A DNA stretch of 48,112 nt, taken from the NCBI GenBank assembly GCA_018303105.1, contig JAGVYU010000012.1:1-48112 (forward strand), read 5' to 3'. The DNA comes from Candidatus Woesearchaeota archaeon (GTDB taxonomy: Archaea; Nanobdellota; Nanobdellia; Woesearchaeales; JAGVYU01). A model generated the notes under the pieces. It saw only the letters and a list, made by a program, of their open reading frames with translations, was not told the origin of the DNA and did no database searches. The position numbers were made by a program, and so were the translations under genes. Positions within the stretch are counted from its first letter, which is position 1; each line of letters starts with the position of its first letter. This document shows, in pieces, positions 16,804-24,021 of this stretch.

Positions 16804-18196
16804 GCGGCAGCTGCTCCGTATATTTCTGTAATGCTCCTTCAAAATTGCTTGAGGACATGAAGAGGACAGCAGTTGGGATTGAACCGTGGCGTTTGAGATA
16901 TGTCACAACGACTTCAGCGGTCTCAATACACTGAACATGAGGATGTTTGAGAATCCGCGCATAGTCTTGAGGTGTTGCAAGCTGTTCTTTCGTGAGAAGC
17001 CGTGATGGCTGCACCCGGTAAATAATCACTTCATCAGCGTCGTTGAATGAATCCATGTAGCGTGCAACATAGCGTTTATTCCTGCTGCTTCCCGTATACG
17101 GTTCAAAGAGCGCTATGAGGTGATGGTGGGGAAACTTCTGCTTCACTGCTCGCACGGTCTCACGCACTTTGCTCGGCTGATGCGCGAGGTCATCAATGAC
17201 GATGAGTGTAGGGCTTTTATACACGATCTCCTGCCTGCGCTGTGTTCCTCTAAATGTCCGAAGCGCTTTTTCAATTGCGGAGTCTGGTATTCCAAGCGTT
17301 TTCGCAACAAGGATCCCGGCGAGCATGTTTTCGACATTGTGCTCTCCATAGAGAAATGCAGCATAGTGATTTGATTTTCCTTCGTAGAGAACATCAAATG
17401 TTGTAAGCGGATTATAGATGATGTGGCGCGCAGAAATGGCTGATGAGGGCTGTAGTCCGTATGTTAATCCGGTTTTTTCGGCATGGGTAAGCACAACAGA
17501 AAGTTCTTTGTTGTGGTCAGATACTATGACGTGGGCATCGGATTTAAGACTTTGGAATAAGTGAACATATGCTTCCTGATATTCCTTATCCGTCGGATAC
17601 ACATTAATGTGATCAAGTTCAGCGCTTGTGAGTACAACGATATCAGGATGGTAATACATGAATTTCGGCTTTTGATCCGCATCTGAGCATGGATATTCGT
17701 CGCCTTCAATAACAAAATACTTTGATTTAGTGATGCGGAAGCTTTTGTCAAGGTTTTTTGGGATGCCGCCAATCAAATAGCTGGGTTGCTCTCCCGCGGT
17801 TTCGAGAATCCACGTTATGATCGCCGTTATCGTTGTCTTTGCGTATGTGCCCACAACGCATATGACCGTGTAGTCTTTGAGGATATCCTCAAGAAGCTCT
17901 GGGAAGGACACAATTTTGATATTTTTCTTCTTCGCTTCTACATATTCTGGATTGTCCAGGAAGGCATGCCTTCCCAAAACGACAAGATCTATATCATCCG
18001 TAATGAATGTAGCATCATACCCGGATTTTTTGAGGATTCCCCGCTTCTCAACAATCGTTTTAACGGGATCGTACGCCTCGTCATCCGAGCCTGTCACTAT
18101 GAATCCCTGGTCCTTGAGCTCAATCGCAATTGCGCTCATAGCAACACCCGCAACTCCAATGAAATGGATTTTTTTAATGCCTTCGAGCATATGCAT
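16775..18196 (-). CDS. Mpl-like Mur ligase (UDP-MurNAc:murein-peptide ligase subgroup of the MurC/Mpl family)
   Basis: IHFIGVAGVAMSAIAIELKDQGFIVTGSD, VVGTYAKTTITAIITWILE, Mpl-type FVIEGDEYPCSDADQKPKFMYYHPDIVVLTSAELDHINVY, GEHNVENMLAGI, DDLAHQPSKV, FEPYTGSSR. Confidence 0.85.
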   Translation of the reverse strand: MHMLEGIKKIHFIGVAGVAMSAIAIELKDQGFIVTGSDDEAYDPVKTIVEKRGILKKSGYDATFITDDIDLVVLGRHAFLDNPEYVEAKKKNIKIVSFPELLEDILKDYTVICVVGTYAKTTITAIITWILETAGEQPSYLIGGIPKNLDKSFRITKSKYFVIEGDEYPCSDADQKPKFMYYHPDIVVLTSAELDHINVYPTDKEYQEAYVHLFQSLKSDAHVIVSDHNKELSVVLTHAEKTGLTYGLQPSSAISARHIIYNPLTTFDVLYEGKSNHYAAFLYGEHNVENMLAGILVAKTLGIPDSAIEKALRTFRGTQRRQEIVYKSPTLIVIDDLAHQPSKVRETVRAVKQKFPHHHLIALFEPYTGSSRNKRYVARYMDSFNDADEVIIYRVQPSRLLTKEQLATPQDYARILKHPHVQCIETAEVVVTYLKRHGSIPTAVLFMSSSNFEGALQKYTEQLPHEHHVQNRR

Positions 18197-18235
18197 TGGG
18201 CACAGAGAATGTTTATAAAGATTGTGTGGATATAA

Positions 18236-19267
18236 ATGGAGATGAAGCTTATTCCGATCATTGCAGCGACATTCTTACTCGTGGGTTGCTCTGGCATCTC
18301 CGACAAACCCGATGCATCGCGCGGCATCTACCTCAACGCGTGGCTTGCGGGAAATGAAATCCGGCTAAACGAGTATGTTGTACGTATGCGCAACACGGGA
18401 ATAAATACTGTAATTATTCACATGCAGGACACGGACGGCATTTTACCGTATGATTCAAAGATTCCTTACGCAATTGAGATTAACGCGACAGAAATACGCA
18501 TCAAGAACGTCTCTGCGTTAGTTGATCGGCTCCATGCTGATGGATTCTATGTTATTGCTAAAGTGGATACGTTTAAGGATAGAAAATTAGCATATGCGCA
18601 TCCAGAGTACGCATTTTCGTATAAGAATGGCTCTCTCTTCGAAGACCGGTTTGGAGTGCACATTGACCCGAATAATCCGGTTGTGTGGGAGTATAAAAAA
18701 GCAATCTACGAAGAGATGTTTGATTTTGGATTTGATGAAGTAATGATTGATTATATTCGGTATCCAGAGCGGGCATACTATGGTGCTCTTAATTCCCCTT
18801 TCACGAAGGGTGATACAAGTATGGAAACTATAGAAGGATTTATGCAATATATACGGGCTAGTCTTCCGTATCAGACTTTTTCTGTGGCGATTTTCTCTAA
18901 TGTATGTCTTGGTGAAGACCATGCGATTGGCCAAAGTGTGGATATCTTTGCACCGTACGTTCAATATATATCCCCCATGCTCTATGTTAGCTTAGATCCA
19001 TATGAGCCCTGGCAGGATGCACGTGGATTTATCGCCAAAAGGACAGAGGCATGCCTCATCAGGATTCAAGGCTCCAATGCCAAACTCCGTCCTTGGCTCC
19101 AGGGATACTCGGACAGATACCAGACTATGAATGCTTCTGCAATACAGCAACAAATAAAAACAGTTGAGCGTTTCCCTGGCGTCGCAGGATGGCAAATATG
19201 GAATTCGGCTGGAAACTATAATGCAACGTTCAAAGCGCTTGAGGAGAATAAGAGTAACCGCGGCTAG
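18236..19267 (+). CDS. Putative secreted glycoside hydrolase-like lipoprotein (DUF4015/GHL-like TIM barrel)
   Basis: Lipobox LLVGC; GIYLNAWLAG, HMQDTDGILPYDS, VIAKVDTFKDRKLAYAHPEYAF, FDEVMIDYIRYP, PWLQGYSDRYQTMNASAIQQQIKTVERFPGVAGWQIWNS. Confidence 0.75.
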   Translation: MEMKLIPIIAATFLLVGCSGISDKPDASRGIYLNAWLAGNEIRLNEYVVRMRNTGINTVIIHMQDTDGILPYDSKIPYAIEINATEIRIKNVSALVDRLHADGFYVIAKVDTFKDRKLAYAHPEYAFSYKNGSLFEDRFGVHIDPNNPVVWEYKKAIYEEMFDFGFDEVMIDYIRYPERAYYGALNSPFTKGDTSMETIEGFMQYIRASLPYQTFSVAIFSNVCLGEDHAIGQSVDIFAPYVQYISPMLYVSLDPYEPWQDARGFIAKRTEACLIRIQGSNAKLRPWLQGYSDRYQTMNASAIQQQIKTVERFPGVAGWQIWNSAGNYNATFKALEENKSNRG

Positions 19268-20012
19268 CGTTCTCATCCTGATCATCTGTATCAGTGTATT
19301 GCTCTTCATCCTCACACCTTCAGTAGATAATGTTGAGGGATATCGCCCTAAGGCAGAGTTTGTGTACAATTCCCCTCTTGGTTCAGACGTCACTTTAAAT
19401 GCAACAAACAGCTCATACATCCCATTGAATGACCTTCCTGATTTTTTAGTGAAAGGTATTGTGGCAGTTGAGGATCGCAGATTCTATTATCACCCCGGCA
19501 TTGATCCTATCGCGATCGCGCGTGCGGGAGTCCAAGCTGTCCGGAATCCAGAGAGAATTCAAGGTGCAAGCACAATCACGCAGCAGCTCGCACGCTCGGC
19601 ATATCTAAGTCAGGAAAGAACACTCTCCCGCAAGATGGAGGAGATGATTCTTGCTTTAAAGATCGAATATGCATACCCAAAAGAGAAAATCCTTGAATTT
19701 TACTTCAATGACGTATTCTTTGGGGATCAGATATATATGGATGTATCATATGACCTTACAGTGTACGGTGTTCAGGATGCATCACGATTTTTCTTCGGGA
19801 AAAACGCTTCTAACCTGAGCATATCAGAGGCAGCTTTTCTTACTGCTATACTCAAAGGTCCAAATTATTATCTGACAAGACCTGAAGAGCTTGAAAAACG
19901 TAGACAAGTAGTGCTTGAGATTTGGAGTAGGGAGCATATTATTTCTGAAGAAGAGTATTTAATAGCTCTCCGAGAGCCTACGCAGATAGTACAATCCAAA
20001 GCCGCATCGTAA
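19221..20012 (+). CDS. Monofunctional peptidoglycan transglycosylase (GT51) with N-terminal TM anchor
   Basis: AVEDRRFYYHPGIDPIAIARA, GASTITQQLARSAYLSQERTLSRKMEEMILALKIEYAYPKEKILEFYFNDVFFG, AAFLTAILKGPNYY. No transpeptidase domain. Confidence 0.92.
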   Translation: MQRSKRLRRIRVTAASVLILIICISVLLFILTPSVDNVEGYRPKAEFVYNSPLGSDVTLNATNSSYIPLNDLPDFLVKGIVAVEDRRFYYHPGIDPIAIARAGVQAVRNPERIQGASTITQQLARSAYLSQERTLSRKMEEMILALKIEYAYPKEKILEFYFNDVFFGDQIYMDVSYDLTVYGVQDASRFFFGKNASNLSISEAAFLTAILKGPNYYLTRPEELEKRRQVVLEIWSREHIISEEEYLIALREPTQIVQSKAAS

Positions 20013-21206
20013 TACGGCCATGATGAGCAGCGCAGATGTTGTTGCAATAGCCCCTCCGATCATGCCATAACCGGGGATTAAAAGCGCGTTGAGGATAATA
20101 TTTGCAACAGCCGCCACAGCCGCGATTGCAAGGATAAGCGGTGTTTTCTTCATGGACGCCAATGTTGAGTTAAAGACGCTGAATGGTAAGGATACAAAGT
20201 ATCCCCATGCAAGGATAACTAGGGGTATAACCCCGAGGATATATGCCTCTCCAAAAAAAGTCTGCAGGAGAATCCTTGGGAAGAAAATAAAAAGCAAAAA
20301 CAAAGGCGCGCTGAGGATGAGAATTGTGAAAAATGATCGTATTACCAGTGATTTCGCTTCCTGTGTTTTTTCCGCCATAATGTGGGTTGTCATTGTGGGA
20401 ACAAAGAGGTATAATACCGCTTCCTGAACAACGAGAAGGAGCGCCGCTGTTGGAAGCGCAACGCTGTATATCCCTGCCTCTGAGCTTCCCCTGATGTATC
20501 CAATCATTAAGACATCTGTCCATCGGATGATTAAGTAAAAGAAGCCTGAGAAAAGGAGAGGTAATGAGTAGAGCAGGGGTGTTCTAAAGTCGTATGATGA
20601 CTGTGAAAAGGAGGGCCAAACAAGAAAGAATGCGATTACGCATGTAATGATGAGGGTAAGCGCATGCGCCCATGCTGCCATGGACACCGAGAGAACGAAT
20701 GAGAACAAGAAGAGTGTGAGCACGACTTTAAGGACGCTGTCTCCAAGGTAGCGTAATGAGACATTCGCAAAGATTCGCTTCTCCGCCTGCAGGACAGAAA
20801 ACAGAAGCCATCCGATTGACGCAAAGGGTATGCTTATGGAAAGGATTCTCAGAACTGTTGCAAGCTCCTGAATCTTAAATCGCTCTGCAAGCATTGGCGC
20901 GAAAAACCAAAGCAGTACTGCCAGGAAGATGGAGGCAATACATGCAAGGACAAGCGACGACACGAGATACTGGTGTTGTTTGCGCGGCGCTCCTTTGTAA
21001 TAGGGAAGATGGCGCAAAATACCCTGATCCAGACCAAGAACGCTGATCGTGAACACGATGCCAAAGATAGCCAGGGCGATGCTGAAGACTCCATATTGCT
21101 CTGGCCCGAGCTTAGAGAGGACAATTCGATAGACATAGCCGAGGAGTTTAGCGAGGGATATAGCAATGAGAACAATCCCTGTTGCTGATGTGATTATCTT
21201 GCGCAT
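19959..21206 (-). CDS. MOP-superfamily polysaccharide/lipid-linked oligosaccharide flippase (Wzx/MurJ-like)
   Basis: Multi-TM with GYVYRIVLSKLGPEQYGVFSIALAIFGIVFTISVLGLDQGILRHLPYY; NIILNALLIPGYGMIGGAIATTSA repeat signature. Confidence 0.85.
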   Translation of the reverse strand: MRKIITSATGIVLIAISLAKLLGYVYRIVLSKLGPEQYGVFSIALAIFGIVFTISVLGLDQGILRHLPYYKGAPRKQHQYLVSSLVLACIASIFLAVLLWFFAPMLAERFKIQELATVLRILSISIPFASIGWLLFSVLQAEKRIFANVSLRYLGDSVLKVVLTLFLFSFVLSVSMAAWAHALTLIITCVIAFFLVWPSFSQSSYDFRTPLLYSLPLLFSGFFYLIIRWTDVLMIGYIRGSSEAGIYSVALPTAALLLVVQEAVLYLFVPTMTTHIMAEKTQEAKSLVIRSFFTILILSAPLFLLFIFFPRILLQTFFGEAYILGVIPLVILAWGYFVSLPFSVFNSTLASMKKTPLILAIAAVAAVANIILNALLIPGYGMIGGAIATTSALLIMAVLRCGFGLYYLRRLSESY

Positions 21207-21250
21207 TAAGTTGATTTATGATTTATGCATAAAAAGGTTTGGTAAGCACA

Positions 21251-21373
21251 GGCTTCGGTGAAAGTCTCTTCTGGCCTAGCGACGCGAAAGTTCATTTTTC
21301 GTCCTCCAACCAGCTTTCTGATGGTAGCTCCTCGCTAAACCGTCAGGATGGGCCGGACATTTTCACCAAAGCC
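21251..21373. repeat. MITE-like or structured ncRNA element with terminal inverted repeats and flanking direct repeats
   Basis: GGCTTCGGTGAAA(21251-21263)/TTTCACCAAAGCC(21361-21373), one mismatch, flanked by GTAAGCACA at 21242-21250 and 21374-21382 (both followed by GG). Internal pairings such as TAGCGA/TCGCTA. Confidence 0.6.
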
Positions 21374-21418
21374 GTAAGCACAGGAATATTTATAATAGGA
21401 AAGTCATGTGATCACGGT

Positions 21419-22648
21419 ATGCTGCGAAGGAAGAGCAAATTAGAAAATCGGGATTTGGTAATACTTGGCTTTTTACTTTTGGCCTTGTACTCCGCTGCAG
21501 TCTTCTATATCAATAAGCTCCCATTAATGGGCGATGAGAGCATTCATTATTTCCAAATAAGACAATTCATGGTCGGTAACTATGAACTGCATCATGCCTT
21601 AACGACCATCCCCGGATATAATCTTATTTTGGCCGGCATGGGGGGGATATGTAATGTATTCTCCGTTTTTGGCATGCGATTATTCTCATCTCTTTTTGGG
21701 TTGGCAGCGATTGGAGTTTTCTTATTGATATTAAAAGGGATGAGACAAGAAAGTGGAGATAAAATGATTTTGCGGACATTGCAACTCATGTTTCTTCCAT
21801 TAATCGGACCATTTTTCTTTTTGTTATACACGGATGTTCTTTCTCTGCTTTTCATTCTGCTTACGGCGTTTTTCATAATCAAAAAGCAGCATACATTTGC
21901 AGGCCTTATGGCAATCCTTGCTGTATTGATAAGGCAAAATAACATTGTGTGGTTAATATTCTTCCTGGCGTTAGCGTATGAGGCTCGGTTCAAGTGGAAA
22001 ATAAACCGTTCAAACATAATAAAGGGTGTAGGGGAATTCTGGGTATTTCTTCTCGGCATAATCGGTTTTTTCTTCTTTATTATTCTGAACCAGGGTTTTG
22101 CTGTGGGAGATAAGTCGGCTCACCCCCCATTTAGCTTTCATACAGAGAATCTTTTTTTTGCATTGTTTGTCTATTTCTGGGTTTTTCTGCCTCTTGTTTA
22201 TTGCAGAAGACATAAGATTATTCAATTGTTCCATGATTGGAAAACGGTCTCCATAATCACTATTGCGGCAGCAGCCTATTTTTTATTGTTTCATGTTACA
22301 CATCCATACAATGTGTTTCTCACCGAGGATTATATGAGAAACCGCATACTCGCCTTATTTGGTATAAATCTCTGGATCAAGGGTCTGCTTTTTATTCCTA
22401 TTGGTCTTGGTCTTCTCACACTCATGTCTCAAAAAATAAAAAATCAAGTGCCATTTTATATTTTCAGCGCGTTGTTTCTTCTCCCCTCGTGGCTTATTGA
22501 GCAGAGGTATTATATCATTCCGTTCGTCCTCTTTTTGACGTACCGCGCTATGGAAAAAGAATCATATGAACAGACACTCGTTATTTGGTTTATGATGTTG
22601 GTGGCAATAATATTTTGGATCGTTGGAGGATTGGGCATATTCCTATGA
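21419..22648 (+). CDS. DIE2/ALG10 (GT59)-like membrane glycosyltransferase
   Basis: GDESIHYFQIRQ, HALTTIPGYNLILAG, FFFLLYTDVLSL, LIRQNNIVWLIF, GDKSAHPPFSFHTENLFF, LIEQRYYIIPFVLF, in the same order as eukaryotic ALG10 motifs. ATG at 21419 preferred over the ORF-track start 21239. Confidence 0.85.
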   Translation: MLRRKSKLENRDLVILGFLLLALYSAAVFYINKLPLMGDESIHYFQIRQFMVGNYELHHALTTIPGYNLILAGMGGICNVFSVFGMRLFSSLFGLAAIGVFLLILKGMRQESGDKMILRTLQLMFLPLIGPFFFLLYTDVLSLLFILLTAFFIIKKQHTFAGLMAILAVLIRQNNIVWLIFFLALAYEARFKWKINRSNIIKGVGEFWVFLLGIIGFFFFIILNQGFAVGDKSAHPPFSFHTENLFFALFVYFWVFLPLVYCRRHKIIQLFHDWKTVSIITIAAAAYFLLFHVTHPYNVFLTEDYMRNRILALFGINLWIKGLLFIPIGLGLLTLMSQKIKNQVPFYIFSALFLLPSWLIEQRYYIIPFVLFLTYRAMEKESYEQTLVIWFMMLVAIIFWIVGGLGIFL

Positions 22649-24021
22649 GGTGGTCAGATTGGATTTTCGGAGCGGTTTTTGTATACTGTAGCGCAAGTGT
22701 GATATCCTATTTGCTCAACGAACACTACATTGTCATCCTTTTGGGGTTAATGTTTCTAATTTTGGCCTGGTTTTTTTATGATAAAGCGGTGTACTTTTTT
22801 CTGCTGACAGCGCCTTTCATGCCACTCTATGCGCCAGGACACATGACGGATGCACTGCCCGGAGCATCACTGATGATTTTGCTGCTGTTGTCGGTATGGT
22901 CGTATCGTAAAGTGGTGGATCAAAAGTCCATGAGAATTATAACCCTCGACAAGGCTGTGATAGTATTTGGCGGGTGGTTATTGGTGACATATGTCGTGCA
23001 TGCTTCCAATCCATTGGACAGTTTCAGGATGCTCATAAATTTCATTTCAAATTATGGCCACTTGCCTGTAATTTCTCTAATGTACGTGGTCCAAGGGATC
23101 GCTGTGTACTTTCTCGTGACGGACGGTTTACAAAACAAGATACTGGATAAAAAATTAATAGTATCAACACTGGTTGTGTGTCTGATCCTTATTGCAGGAT
23201 ACGGGATCCTTGATTCAATGTTAATTGACAAAAGTGAATTTTATCATGGAAAGAATAGGGCAACTTCTTTGTTCTTTGATCCGAATTCTTATGGAACATT
23301 TTTGATATTGCTCTTGCCTCTGGCTTTTGCTTTGTATAAAGAGGACTCGTGGATATCTAAGCTTGCGATCATTCTTGGTGTGATTGGGCTCACCACGACC
23401 TTTTCGAGGGGTGCGTGGATTGGCGTAATTTTTGGAGGAGTGTATGGTGGCACCTTGTGGCTTAATCATAGATTGAAACTCGTAAAATCAGCAAGGACAT
23501 ATTCATTAGTCCTTATGATAATACCTTTGCTGCTCATTATTGGTTTTTTGGTTACAGCTGCTATTGGAGATCCTCTTACCGTACAGAGGAAGTTGCAGGG
23601 GAGATGGTATCTTTGGAATGCGGGAATAAACATGGCAGAGAGGACTCCCCTAGTTGGTGTTGGCATCGGAAGATATAATGAGAACTTAAAAAACTATTAT
23701 GATGAAGGTATTGAACCGTGGACCACATATGAGCATGCACACAACTGGTATATACAGATAGGTTCGGAAGCAGGAGTCATTGGGTTATCCCTCCTTTTTC
23801 TTATTTTAAGTTTAATCCTGATCACAGGATTCATAAAGATTCGAAAAAAAGGCAATAGTCTTGATTACATGTTGTTGATTGGAATAGTCGCTGTGCTTAT
23901 ACATTCATTGCTTGATTATACCGTCCGACAACTTTTTATTATTATTCCGTTTTGGACGCTTATTGCTCTTTTGAACAGTCCACGACAAAACAAGAAAAAG
24001 GCAAAAAAGAGAAAGAAGTAG
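22645..24021 (+). CDS. O-antigen ligase-like (Wzy_C) membrane protein
   Basis: TTTFSRGAWIGVI, RWYLWNAGINMAERTPLVGVGIGRY, YEHAHNWYIQIGSEAGVIGL; ATGA start/stop overlap with the ALG10-like gene. Confidence 0.88.
   Translation: MRWSDWIFGAVFVYCSASVISYLLNEHYIVILLGLMFLILAWFFYDKAVYFFLLTAPFMPLYAPGHMTDALPGASLMILLLLSVWSYRKVVDQKSMRIITLDKAVIVFGGWLLVTYVVHASNPLDSFRMLINFISNYGHLPVISLMYVVQGIAVYFLVTDGLQNKILDKKLIVSTLVVCLILIAGYGILDSMLIDKSEFYHGKNRATSLFFDPNSYGTFLILLLPLAFALYKEDSWISKLAIILGVIGLTTTFSRGAWIGVIFGGVYGGTLWLNHRLKLVKSARTYSLVLMIIPLLLIIGFLVTAAIGDPLTVQRKLQGRWYLWNAGINMAERTPLVGVGIGRYNENLKNYYDEGIEPWTTYEHAHNWYIQIGSEAGVIGLSLLFLILSLILITGFIKIRKKGNSLDYMLLIGIVAVLIHSLLDYTVRQLFIIIPFWTLIALLNSPRQNKKKAKKRKK

Noticed and set aside
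8417-18196. Interpretation as a pseudomurein pathway
   Set aside because: MurA, MurB, MurG and GT51 are present; these are murein-specific and not part of known pseudomurein synthesis.
21239-21418. N-terminal extension of the ALG10-like ORF
   Set aside because: Starts at TTG and runs through the structured TIR element; the ATG at 21419 sits just after a TATA-like AATATTTATAATAG and matches the protein family start.
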